From Streptomyces diastatochromogenes (GTDB lineage: Bacteria; Actinomycetota; Actinomycetes; Streptomycetales; Streptomycetaceae): a DNA stretch of 45,429 nucleotides. The first letter of the stretch is position 1, and every line of letters starts with the position of its first letter. A model generated the notes under the pieces. The model did no database searches. It was given only the letters and a program-made list of their open reading frames with translations, and had not been told where the DNA came from. The stretch is from NCBI GenBank assembly GCA_001418405.1, contig LIQL01000026.1:1-45429 (forward strand), read 5' to 3'. A program made the translations under genes and the position numbers. Shown here in pieces: positions 31,848 to 40,389 of the stretch.

Positions 31848-33463
31848 TAAGCGCCTGTCCGCAGCTCGCGCACCCGGAGTTGAAGGTGCACGAGCAGCAT
31901 GGCGTCGGCATCGGTGAAGTCCAGCCCGGAGACCTCGCGGATACGGCGCAACCGGTAGCGCATGGTGTTGGGGTGGATGTGCAGGGCCTCCGCCGCGGTG
32001 TCGGTGGCTCCCGCGGCGGCGAGATAGGCGGCCAGGGTCGCCGCCAGCGGACCGTCCTGACCCTCTTCCTGGCGCAGCCGGTGCAGCGCGCCGCAGGCGT
32101 CCGGCAGGCCGAGCGACTCCGTCGCGTCGGCGAGGTGCAGCAGCAGCACCGCCAGCGCCATGTCCTCCACGGTGCGTACGGCCGGTCCGCGGACGGCCGG
32201 ATGCCGCAGCGCCCGCAGCGCGGCGTCCGCCTGCGCCCGCACGTCGGCGATCCGGCCCATCGACTCGGCCGGGCCGCCGACGGCGACCACGTAGTCACCG
32301 GCCAGTGGGGTCCGCGCGAGGAAGTCGCGGGCCAGGACGGCGGCCGACTCCAAGGCCGTGGCGTGTTCCGGAGGCCAGCCGGCCAGTACGTACACCACTC
32401 CGGTGCCCGCCACCAGGGCCGAACGAGGGTGCACGGCAGCCAGGAAGTACTCCAGCGTGTCCGCGAACCGGCGTAGCCCGGCGGCGTCCAGCGCGTCGGA
32501 GCCCGACGCGTCTGATCCTGTGCGGCCGGCCAGCCGCGGGGCCGCGGCCAGGACGCAGACCGGGCCGGAGCCCAGCTGCAGCCGGCTCGCCTCCACCGGA
32601 TCGGCCGCCCCGCCGAGTACCGCGGCGGCCAACTCGCCGCGCTGGCGGCGGGCGTAGCTGGTCTCCGTGCGCAGGCCGACCAGTTGCAGCGCGACCACCG
32701 GCGCGAATTCGCGCAGCCGGGCTGTGGCCGCCTCGTCGAGCGGACCGGTGACGGCGGCCCAGATGTAGCCGAGGACGTCCGAACCGGCCCGGACCGCGAT
32801 GGCCACCCTTGCCAGCTGATCCGCCCCGGTCGCCTCCATGTACACCGGTTCGGTGCTGGCATGGAGCCGCTCGAACTCCTGACGCTCGCGCTGTTCGGCG
32901 AGCGTCCGCTGGTGCACGGCCCGCCCCAGGATGCTCTCGATCCGCTCGGAGTCGGTCCGGTCCTGCCCCTCCGACCAGGCGACCAGCGCGGAGAAGCGGT
33001 CCTCGATGGTGACCGGGGCGCCGACGGCCTCATAGACCGCGTTCGCCAGGGCGAACAGCTCCGCGCCGCTGCCGGCCGAGCGCACGCGCGTCCTCGCGTA
33101 CTCGAGCAGCTGCTCACGGACAGTCGTCGCCACATGCATCCAGGACGCGCCCTGGTTGACCTCGATGATCGCCGGCCTGTCGTCGGCCGACGGCGGCACC
33201 GGGGCCTTCACCGCCAGCACCTCCGCGCCAGCCTCCGACATGGCCGCGGTCAGCTCGCGCAGCTCGGCCTCCGTGGTCACGCCCACCCCCAGCACCACGC
33301 ACCCGGGTCCGAGCTGTGCCGGCGCACCCGGCGCATGGATGGCGATGTCGGTGAGCGGCCCGCCGCTGCCGGTCCCCTCCTGGACGAGGCGCAGCAGCGC
33401 CGGGCCGATGTTGTCCACGAGCTGACGGACGGGCAGGTGCCCCCGAGCGCCGGACTCCCGCAT
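31832..33463 (-). CDS. PucR-family transcriptional regulator
   Basis: A 543-residue regulator. The C-terminal HTH (DTAAEALHIHPNTMRYRLRR followed by IREVSGLDFTD) is the PucR_C type that binds DNA in CdaR/PucR proteins. The middle part (YVVAVGGPAESMGRIADVRA) is the GGDEF-like CdaR domain. The N-terminal half, with ITDIAIHAPGAPAQLGPGCV-like segments, looks like a PucR N-terminal ligand domain. Start ATG 33463. It is divergent from the LysA-like gene, with a 13-bp palindrome between them, and convergent with the hydrolase. It probably activates the locus in response to an amino acid or nitrogen source. Confidence 0.85.
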   Translation of the reverse strand: MRESGARGHLPVRQLVDNIGPALLRLVQEGTGSGGPLTDIAIHAPGAPAQLGPGCVVLGVGVTTEAELRELTAAMSEAGAEVLAVKAPVPPSADDRPAIIEVNQGASWMHVATTVREQLLEYARTRVRSAGSGAELFALANAVYEAVGAPVTIEDRFSALVAWSEGQDRTDSERIESILGRAVHQRTLAEQRERQEFERLHASTEPVYMEATGADQLARVAIAVRAGSDVLGYIWAAVTGPLDEAATARLREFAPVVALQLVGLRTETSYARRQRGELAAAVLGGAADPVEASRLQLGSGPVCVLAAAPRLAGRTGSDASGSDALDAAGLRRFADTLEYFLAAVHPRSALVAGTGVVYVLAGWPPEHATALESAAVLARDFLARTPLAGDYVVAVGGPAESMGRIADVRAQADAALRALRHPAVRGPAVRTVEDMALAVLLLHLADATESLGLPDACGALHRLRQEEGQDGPLAATLAAYLAAAGATDTAAEALHIHPNTMRYRLRRIREVSGLDFTDADAMLLVHLQLRVRELRTGAYQGSG

Positions 33464-33517
33464 GGTGCACTCCCGACTCGAAGGATTGTTGTGGGCGTCA
33501 AGTCTGGGAGACCCGCA

Positions 33518-33530
33518 TTGACGATGTCAA
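33518..33530. promoter_or_regulatory. palindrome in PucR / decarboxylase intergenic region
   Basis: TTGACGATGTCAA has perfect 5-bp arms around GAT. It lies 55 bp from the PucR start and 71 bp from the decarboxylase start, a likely operator or promoter element. Confidence 0.4.
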
Positions 33531-33601
33531 CGATGATCCGGAGTGACCGTAGCGGGACGATGGCAGGAGAGCGGGACGGATCAGTGGCACAAGGAGCGCG
33601 G

Positions 33602-34888
33602 ATGGCAACGACGCAGACGCAAACAGGCCGGGAACTGCTGGGACTGTTCCCGCCCGGGACCACCCGGGACGGGAGCGGCGGACTGGTGATCGGCGGCGTA
33701 CCGGCGGCCGAACTCGCCGAGTCCTACGGCACTCCCGCGCTGATCCTCGACGAGGCTTCGGTCCGCGCCCGCGCCCGCCGGTACGCCGACGGCCTGGCCG
33801 CCCGTTGGCCGAACTCCCGCACCGTTTTCGCCTCCAAGGCCTTCCCCTGCACCGCCGTCATCCGGCTGCTCGCGGAGGAGGGCCTCGGCATCGACGTGGC
33901 CGGCGGCGGCGAGCTGACCCTCGCCCTCGCCGCAGGCGCGGACCCGGCCGGCCTGGTCGTCCACGGCAACGCCAAGACCGAGGAGGAACTGCGCCTCGCC
34001 GTCGAGGCCGGCGCCGGGACGATCGTCGTCGACAACTTCGACGACATCGACCGGCTGGAGAAGATCCTCGCCGACACCGCGGCGGAGCAGGGAGTACTGG
34101 TCCGGGTCACCCCCGGCATCTGCCCCGACACCCACGAGGCCGTGTCCACCGGCCAGAACGGCTCCAAGTTCGGTCTGCCCCTGCCGCAGGCCCGTGCGGC
34201 GATCGCGCGGCTGCGCGGCAGCGACCGGCTGCGGCTGGACGGCGTCCACGTGCACGTCGGGTCGCAGATCCTGGACCTCGAACCCTTCGCGCAGGCCGTC
34301 GAGGCGGTCGCCGAACTCGGCGAATTCGCCGTCTACGACCTGGGCGGCGGCCTCGGCTCCCGCTACACCTACGCCGACCGACCGCCCGCGGTGGAGGCGT
34401 ACCTCGACGCCGTCACCGACGTCGCCCGACGCCTGCTGCCCGCTGACGCCCGCATCCTCATCGAGCCGGGCCGCTCGATGGTCGCCGAGTCCGGCGTCTC
34501 GCTGTACCGGGTCGTCTCCGTCAAGCGCGGCGGAGGCCACACCTTCGTCGCCGTCGACGGCGGCATGGGCGACAACCTCGAAGTCTCCCTGTACCAGCAG
34601 CGCTTCGAGGCCGCCGTCGCCGGCCGCCCGACCGGCGAGGGCGAGCTGTGCCGCCTGGTGGGCCGGCACTGCGAGTCCGGCGACATCCTCAGCGCCGGCG
34701 TCCCGCTGGCGGACCCGCGCGTCGGGGACCTGATCGCCGTGCCGGTCACCGGCGCCTACACCTATGCGCTGAGCAACAACTACAACGGCGCGCGTCGCTC
34801 GCCGGTGGTCTTCGTCCGCGACGGCGCGCACCGCGCCGTGGTACGCCGCGAGACCTACGCCGACCTGATGCGCCGGGACCTGCCGTAG
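33602..34888 (+). CDS. lysA: diaminopimelate decarboxylase-like PLP enzyme (fold III)
   Basis: A 428-residue fold-type III decarboxylase. PLP Lys79 lies in TVFASKAFPC; HVHVGSQI, DLGGGLGSRYTY (PLP phosphate-binding GGG), EPGRSMVAESG, CESGDIL (active-site Cys from the partner subunit) and YNGARRSPVVFV follow in order. Start ATG 33602 has AAGGAG upstream. The gene sits beside a permease, hydrolase and PucR regulator, not lysine-biosynthesis genes. It may decarboxylate a different amino acid, or be a spare LysA. Divergent expression with PucR suggests shared control. Confidence 0.82.
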   Translation: MATTQTQTGRELLGLFPPGTTRDGSGGLVIGGVPAAELAESYGTPALILDEASVRARARRYADGLAARWPNSRTVFASKAFPCTAVIRLLAEEGLGIDVAGGGELTLALAAGADPAGLVVHGNAKTEEELRLAVEAGAGTIVVDNFDDIDRLEKILADTAAEQGVLVRVTPGICPDTHEAVSTGQNGSKFGLPLPQARAAIARLRGSDRLRLDGVHVHVGSQILDLEPFAQAVEAVAELGEFAVYDLGGGLGSRYTYADRPPAVEAYLDAVTDVARRLLPADARILIEPGRSMVAESGVSLYRVVSVKRGGGHTFVAVDGGMGDNLEVSLYQQRFEAAVAGRPTGEGELCRLVGRHCESGDILSAGVPLADPRVGDLIAVPVTGAYTYALSNNYNGARRSPVVFVRDGAHRAVVRRETYADLMRRDLP

Positions 34889-34926
34889 CGGCGCAGCCGG
34901 CCGAGCCGGGCTCAGCTTGTTCCTTA

Positions 34927-35550
34927 TCATCGGCGGTCACGCCGAGCGACGAGAGTCTCGGGGCGTTTGACGGTCTCGCCCGCGTCGTAGCGGGTGGCGG
35001 GGTGCCGGTTCTTGGAGCCGGGTGGTCGTCCTGGCCCCGGCCGGGTGGGTTTGGCTGCACGGGCCGGACTGCCCAGGCGGGGGTGGATGTTCCTGAACCC
35101 GCGCCGGACGCGGCTCGGGGGGAGCGCGGTGCCGGGGCGTGTGGTCTTCTCCCAGGGCCTGCGCTGGTCGGCTGCGAGCGGGAGTGCGAGGCGGAGTTGG
35201 GTGTGGGCTGCGATGACGAGCCAGGTCCACCGGTCCGCAGATTGCGGGTCGTGTAGCCGGGGGCGGGTCCAGCCCAGGGACTGCTGGAACAAGGGGAACG
35301 TGTGCTCCAGGTCGAATCTGCGCCGAGCGGTGGGTGAGCCGGGGATGGACCCGGTCCCAGGCGCGGGTCTCAGCCCTGCCGTAGCGAGGTGTGTCGGTCA
35401 CCGCCTTGCCACTGACCGGCCACGATCAGGCGCTCGACCACGGCCCGCAGCTGGTCGGCGGTGACGGCCGCGGCGTCGTCGGCGGGCCCGAGCCGGACTG
35501 CGTCCAGGAGCTGGGTCCACAACGTGCGGTCCGGCCCGTCCGCCAGCACA
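34927..35550 (-). pseudogene. transposase remnant with frameshift and internal deletions
   Basis: On the minus strand, pieces of one DDE transposase are recognisable. LLDAVRLGPADDAAAVTADQ lies near 35450-35520, YGRAETRAWDRVHPRLTHRS near 35330-35390, and RFDLEHTFPLFQQSLGW with DRWTWLVIAAHTQLRLALPL and TRPGPGRPPGSKNRHPATR make up the intact C-terminus. The order fits the Streptomyces transposase family I know as NF041680-type. Middle blocks are missing, the N-terminus is replaced, and a frameshift occurs near 35315. It is not functional. It abuts the long hairpin at 35560-35626. Confidence 0.7.
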
Positions 35551-35559
35551 CTCATCCCC

Positions 35560-35626
35560 GCGGCCTTCCTCGTGATCATGAACTCCCCTACTTCTTCGCG
35601 GAGTTCAGGATCACGAGGAAGGCCGC
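35560..35626. repeat. near-perfect 27-bp-arm inverted repeat
   Basis: The arms 35560-35586 and 35600-35626 are complementary with a single mismatch and flank a 13-nt loop (CCTACTTCTTCGC). The inner end of the stem is AACTCC / GGAGTT and the outer end GCGGCC / GGCCGC. It lies at the truncated 5' end of the transposase remnant. It could be two inverted copies of an element end, or a strong terminator. Confidence 0.75.
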
Positions 35627-35641
35627 CCTGATACGCTGCGA

Positions 35642-35657
35642 TCACTCCAAAGAGTGA
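35642..35657 (-). terminator. short hairpin after DinB-family gene
   Basis: TCACTC and GAGTGA form a 6-bp stem with a CAAA loop, 34 bp after the stop of the minus-strand DinB-family gene. Confidence 0.35.
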
Positions 35658-35690
35658 CCACGGGACCGGGCCCGATGTTGAGGATCCAGC

Positions 35691-36401
35691 TCAGCGTTCC
35701 TGCATGTTGAGGTCACGGACGCAGAACCCGTGGTGTTCCCAGTCCTCATTCAGCACCACCCGCAGGCACTCGACCACCGGCTTGCCCTCGGCGTACGGCG
35801 GCCAGCCCGGTCCCGCAGGAACGGGAGCGACTGCGGACAGCTCCTCGACCGTCACGGTCGCCAGCCAACGCTCCAGCTTGGCGGACTGTTCGTCTCTGAC
35901 GGCCAGTACCTCGTCGAGGTCTGGGGTCGCCGCTCGATCGAGGCCCTGTTCCTCCTGATCGGGCACGAAGTCGGACGCCAACCCGATCCCAGTGAAGGGC
36001 TGGGTCGATCCCAGGCAGCAGCGGCGAAACCACGAGTCGTGCACGAACACCAGGTGGCGCAGGGTCTCCACCGCCGACCACTCGCCGGCGACACGCCGGT
36101 GCTCGGAGCCCGCGGGCATCGCGCGGAGCCGCTCCACCGTCCTCGCCCAGCCATCCCGTAGCTGTCGATGGGCTTTCCGCAGATCGGCCGGGTCATCTGA
36201 GCGCATCAGCAACCGAACTGGATACCGCCGGTCGAGCTCGGCCTCCACGTAGGACGTCACCTCCACACCGTTGACCACCAGGTTGCTGACCAGCCCGTCG
36301 ACCACGACGTCCCGCATCACCACGCCGGTCAGCCGGGCGCGGGTCAGGTCGCACTCGCGAAACTCGGCGTCGGTCAGATCCTGATCTTCAAAGCTCACCA
36401 T
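35691..36401 (-). CDS. DinB-family protein with pentapeptide-like N-terminus
   Basis: A 236-residue protein from ATG 36401 (MVSFEDQDLTDAEFRECDLT), where the family begins. ATG 36410 and 36461 are longer alternatives and none has a good ribosome site. Residues 1-60 have a pentapeptide-repeat-like run (DLTDAEFRECDLTRARLTGV). The rest is a DinB four-helix bundle with VAGEWSAVETLRHLVFVHDS (first metal His) and LNEDWEHHGFCVRDL (further His). DinB proteins are metal-dependent and often thiol-linked transferases. The gene sits between two broken transposases. Confidence 0.8.
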   Translation of the reverse strand: MVSFEDQDLTDAEFRECDLTRARLTGVVMRDVVVDGLVSNLVVNGVEVTSYVEAELDRRYPVRLLMRSDDPADLRKAHRQLRDGWARTVERLRAMPAGSEHRRVAGEWSAVETLRHLVFVHDSWFRRCCLGSTQPFTGIGLASDFVPDQEEQGLDRAATPDLDEVLAVRDEQSAKLERWLATVTVEELSAVAPVPAGPGWPPYAEGKPVVECLRVVLNEDWEHHGFCVRDLNMQER

Positions 36402-36760
36402 GCCGAGCATTGTGTACCGGCGGGCTGACACCAGGGGGGTGTTCAGAAGGAGATGGGCCATGCGCGGGGCGTCCGAAACTTCGTTCGATGCCAGGGGTTA
36501 AGGAACAAGCTTAGAAGCCGTTGGCATACCGATAGTGGTGTTCGTGGGTTCGAGGTTGGAACTCGGCCGGGTGATCTCCGGCCTATGCGAGCATGAGGAC
36601 CGGGCCTCCTGCACAGCTCGTGGGCATGGCAGCCCGAGCAGACCAGGAGGCCCTGGTGCCGCAGTCTTTCGTGCCCGTTCCGGGCGAGTCCAACTCAGTT
36701 TCCTGGTCTTGTGATTGCCTCGCGCACCGGTTCGGGAATGCGAGTGACCATCAGGACGGC

Positions 36761-37582
36761 GTGCGGTGCTATCCGTCGGACAGGACGGACGCGGAGTGGG
36801 CGGCCATCCAGCCGTTGCTGCCGGTGCCTGCCTGGTTTCAGGAACAGGGTGGACGTCCCGAGGGCTACTGCCACCGCCAGCTGCTGGACGCGATCCGCTA
36901 CCTGGTCGCGGGCGGGTTCACCGGGCGGGCGCTGCCTACGGACTTCCCCGGCTGGGGCGGGGTCTATGCGTTCTTCCGCCGCTGGCGCGAGCACGGGCTG
37001 ATCACCGAGCTCCACGACCGGCTGCGCGGGAAGGTCCGTGAGCGCGAGGGCCGCGAGGCCGAACCACAGCGGGAATCTTCGACGCGCAGTCGGTGCGGGT
37101 CGCCGCGACGGTTCCGGCCGCCTCACGCGGCTACGACGGCGACAAGAAGGTGCCGGGCCGCAAGCGGTACATCGTGACCGACACGTTCGGTCTGCTCCTG
37201 GCCGTCGCGGTCACCGCTGCGGACATCGGCGACCGGGAAGCCGCGGCGGGCCTGCTGACGCGGCTGCGCCGTCTGCACGGTGACATCCCACTGGTGTGGG
37301 CCGGCGGCGGCTACACCGGCTCCCTCATCGGCCGGTGCCGGGACAAGCTTGCCCTGATCCTGGAGAGCGTCAAGCGCACCGACGACAGGACCGGGTTCGT
37401 GGTGCTGCCGAAGTGAGCGGTGAGCGGTGGCAGAGCGCACGTTCGCATGGCTGATGAACTCCCGTCGCCTGACGCGCGATGACGAAACCCTGCCCGCTTC
37501 CAGCGAGGCGATGATCCGGTGGTCGATGGTCACGCGGATGAGCCGTCGTCTGGCGCGGCCGCGGGCCGTCGGCCGGCGCTGA
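36761..37582 (+). pseudogene. IS5-family transposase, two frameshifts and lost Asp
   Basis: Three frames join into one IS5-type transposase. GTG 36761 opens RCYPSDRTDAEWAAIQPLLP and GGRPEGYCHRQLLDAIRYLV. After a frameshift near 37070 come AGIFDAQSVRVAATVPAASR (first Asp) and GYDGDKKVPGRKRYIVTDTF. After another near 37415 comes VAERTFAWLMNSRRLTRDDE (Glu region), ending at 37580-37582. The second catalytic Asp is Gly in LVWAGGGYTGSL, where relatives have WADGGY. The element cannot transpose by itself. I could not define its terminal repeats. Confidence 0.78.
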
Positions 37583-37669
37583 ATGCCCCGATGCCTCCGG
37601 AAGGAGCCACCCACGCTCCGCCAGGCGCCTGGCCTTCGAGCGCACTCCCTCGACCTTCGCTGTGGCTGG

Positions 37670-38512
37670 TCATTGCTGTCGCAGTGACGCGGCGGCGGTG
37701 ACAAGTGCGGTGACGTGGTTGCGGTGGTCGTGTTCGCGACGGGCGATGACGATCCGGCTCGGGCCCGCGTCAGGGACGGGTACGCACACGATGCCCGGGG
37801 GCGCCGGAGTGATGAGCGAGCGGGGCACGACGGCAACGACACGGCCGATCCTGACCAGCGCGACGAGTGCGGCGCCATCGGCGATCTCGGGGCCGTTCCC
37901 GGCGTCGGGAACACCTGGCCACCGCGGGAAGACCTCGTCGTCGAGCTCGGCCAGGTCGATGCTGTCGCGGGCGGCGAGCCGGTGCCCTTCCGGGAGGACG
38001 GCCACGCGGTCCTCGACGTGGAGCGTCTCTGCGGCGAACCCCGTGAGGTCGTCGAAGGGAGCGTAGAGCAGGGCCGCGTCGGCGCGTCCGTCGCGGAGAT
38101 GGTCGGTCCGGTCGGTGGCTCCGCTGAAGAGGATGTCGACCTGCCGGGCGCAGGGGTGCTGAGCGTAGGCGGCGAGGATTCCGGAGAGCAGGTTCGCGTC
38201 CCCGCCGGGCTTGATCACGAACCTGAGCGGTTCGTCGCCGGCAGCGCGCTGTGCGTTCTGCACGGCGATCGTCATCGCGTTCAGCGCATGCCGGCCGTGT
38301 TCCAGCAGAGCGGCGCCGGCGGATGTCAGCGCGACGCTGCGGCTGGTGCGGTCGAACAACTGCACGCGGAGCCGTGACTCGACGCGCTGGATGGACTTCG
38401 ACAGGGCGGGCTGCGCGATGGAGAGTCTGGCGGCAGCGCGGCCGAAGTGCAGTTCCTCGGCGACGGCGACGAAGTATCGCAGCTCTCTAATCTCCAACAG
38501 ATCCATGCCCAT
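37670..38512 (-). CDS. LysR-family transcriptional regulator
   Basis: A 280-residue LysR regulator. The N-terminal winged HTH is ELRYFVAVAEELHFGRAAAR with LSIAQPALSKSIQRVESRL (about residues 9-47). The C-terminal part is a periplasmic-binding-like effector domain with DGRADAALLYAPFDD in its middle. Start ATG 38512, with ATG 38506 as alternative. It is divergent from the small barrel protein and SDR genes, 64 bp away. LysR proteins usually control the divergent genes, so this pair is the likely target. The inducer is unknown. Confidence 0.87.
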   Translation of the reverse strand: MGMDLLEIRELRYFVAVAEELHFGRAAARLSIAQPALSKSIQRVESRLRVQLFDRTSRSVALTSAGAALLEHGRHALNAMTIAVQNAQRAAGDEPLRFVIKPGGDANLLSGILAAYAQHPCARQVDILFSGATDRTDHLRDGRADAALLYAPFDDLTGFAAETLHVEDRVAVLPEGHRLAARDSIDLAELDDEVFPRWPGVPDAGNGPEIADGAALVALVRIGRVVAVVPRSLITPAPPGIVCVPVPDAGPSRIVIARREHDHRNHVTALVTAAASLRQQ

Positions 38513-38576
38513 AGGTTATTGAACAAGGCGCGACGGGTCTTGGACGCGACCGACAATTCGGTGGTCACATGGAGGC

Positions 38577-38894
38577 ATGATCAACCACACAATGTTCGTT
38601 CAGTTCACCGAACCGATTCCCGACACCGACCTGGACCAGTACCTGGCGGATGTCGAAACGGCAGCGAAGAACACCGGCTCGCTCCTGACATTCGCCGCGC
38701 GGCGCCACATCCGAGTACCCGGCGAGGAGCAGATCCCGGCGTTCATCGCCACCGCCGTCGTCCAACTCGGCGTCGCCGACCTGGAGGCGCTGGGGACCCT
38801 CTTCGCCTCGCCGGAGGTCGACGAGGTGTTCGACACCTGGCGGGCCCGCTACCCGTACAAGGCGGCATGGGCGAATCACGAGACGCTCGCGTGA
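38577..38894 (+). CDS. small alpha/beta-barrel (Dabb-like) protein
   Basis: A 105-residue protein from ATG 38577, with GGAG 4 nt upstream. MFVQFTEPIPDTDLDQYLAD and a late VDEVFDTWRARYPYKAAW fit the dimeric ferredoxin-like barrel fold of Dabb/antibiotic-monooxygenase-type proteins, though no signature residue is certain. The stop overlaps the SDR start (GTGA). A small enzyme or binding protein working with the SDR is likely. Confidence 0.55.
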   Translation: MINHTMFVQFTEPIPDTDLDQYLADVETAAKNTGSLLTFAARRHIRVPGEEQIPAFIATAVVQLGVADLEALGTLFASPEVDEVFDTWRARYPYKAAWANHETLA

Positions 38895-39643
38895 GCGACT
38901 TCACCGGCAAGGTCGGCCTGGTCACCGGGTCCGGCAGCGGGATCGGACGCGCCATCGCGTCCGGTCTCGCCCGCCGCGGCGCAGCGGTGGCGGTCCTCGA
39001 CCTGGACGAGGCCGCAGCGCACGAGACCGCCGAAGCGATCACCGCGGCAGGCGGCCGCACGATCGCCGTCCCGGTCGACATCGCCGACGAGGACTCCGTC
39101 CACTCGGCGATCCGCACGACCGTAACGGCGTTCGGACAGCTGGACCTGGCGGTCAACAACGCCGGCGTCGCTTCCAGTGGCCGGGAACTGACCGAGATGA
39201 CGGCACCGGAGTGGGAGCGCGTGCTGCGGATCAACCTGACCGGCACGTTCTTCTGCGTCAAGCACGAGATCCCGGAGCTGCGCCGGGCGGGAGGCGGGGC
39301 GATCGTCAACATCGCCTCCGGCGGCGGCCTGTACGCCATTCCGCGCTCTCCCGCGTACGTGGCCGGCAAGCACGGTGTCATCGGGCTGACGAAGGCCGCC
39401 GCCGTCGACTACGCCCCTGACGGCATCCGTGTCAACGCCCTCGCTCCCGGAATGACCCGCACCGCGAAACTGGAGCAGGTCGCCGAGGGCACCGGCATGA
39501 TCGCGCAGCACGAAGCGCTCACCCCGCTCGGCCGTCTCGCCACCCCGGACGAGATCGCCGACGCCGCGATCTGGCTGTGCTCAGACGAGTCTGCCTACAT
39601 CACCGGCACCACACTGTCGGCCGACGGCGGACGCCGAGCCTGA
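38891..39643 (+). CDS. short-chain dehydrogenase/reductase
   Basis: A 250-residue classical SDR from GTG 38891, overlapping the previous stop. TGSGSGIG binds the dinucleotide, Asp in VLDLDEAAA suggests NAD(H) preference, and NNAG is present. The catalytic Ser-Tyr-Lys set is in NIASGGG...YVAGKHG. LAPGMTRT and GTTLSADGGRRA match the substrate loop and C-terminus. The reaction is oxidation or reduction of an alcohol/ketone on an unknown substrate. Probably LysR-controlled. Confidence 0.88.
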   Translation: MSDFTGKVGLVTGSGSGIGRAIASGLARRGAAVAVLDLDEAAAHETAEAITAAGGRTIAVPVDIADEDSVHSAIRTTVTAFGQLDLAVNNAGVASSGRELTEMTAPEWERVLRINLTGTFFCVKHEIPELRRAGGGAIVNIASGGGLYAIPRSPAYVAGKHGVIGLTKAAAVDYAPDGIRVNALAPGMTRTAKLEQVAEGTGMIAQHEALTPLGRLATPDEIADAAIWLCSDESAYITGTTLSADGGRRA

Positions 39644-39645
39644 CC

Positions 39646-39681
39646 GTAGGAGTAGGAGTAGGAGCAGGAGCAGGACCAGGA
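39646..39681 (+). repeat. 6-bp microsatellite, six units
   Basis: Three GTAGGA, two GCAGGA and one CCAGGA unit in a row begin 3 bp after the SDR stop. The following bases (ATAAGGACAGGAGG) remain purine-rich. It could be slippage-prone. Confidence 0.6.
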
Positions 39682-40389
39682 ATAAGGACAGGAGGATCGG
39701 ACATGCAGCGCCTGTCGGTTCTCGGAGCGTTCCGCAGGTGATCCGTGGTCGCTCGGCCGGGATGCTCGGGCCCGGTTGGGCGGCGCGGTGCGTGTGCTGT
39801 TGGGCGTGGCGGGAATGGAGGGCACGTCGGACGCGGCCCTACTGGCGGTGCCGCGCGATTGCATCGCGAGGTGGTGGCCAGGGCGCGAGGGCCCGTGAGC
39901 GGGAGTTCGAACGGGTTCGCGCCTGGCAGGCAGTCCTCGTAGCGCGTTCCGGAGCAGCGGCCGCGCGGCCCGGGGCGACGACGATGTTCCCGGTCCGCGC
40001 CGCGCGTCAGACGCTGCGGCCAGTCCCCCGGCCACAGCGTCATGAGAGCCACGGACGGCCAGGGCGAATCCCCTGCCGAGGACGCGATGAACGACCCACC
40101 GCTGCAACCTCATTCCGTCCGAGACCATCGATCGGCCCCGATACGACTGCTGGTCTCAGACGGTCCACCACCAAGCGACACTCGGGTAGGGCAGCGGCCG
40201 GGGCGCCGTCTGCGTGGTGTCCGTGACGGTCAAGGACCCGCCGGGGACACCGTGGCGTTGATAGCGGGGGGGAGCTGCTACGCCCCAGGGTGAGGTTGGC
40301 GCGCATGAAGTTCCGCACCAGCGCCGCGTAAGCCTGAGCGCTGGGACGAACGCCGGAATCGCCGACCGTGATCCTTCTGCCCGCTCCGG
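39682..40389. other. 708-bp intergenic region, no supported gene
   Basis: Frames here are Arg/Pro-rich and lack coherent motifs or good starts. I see nothing regulatory that stands out. Confidence 0.4.

Noticed and set aside
33581..34930. 449-codon minus-strand frame opposite the LysA-like gene
   Set aside because: The plus frame carries all the PLP enzyme motifs in order.
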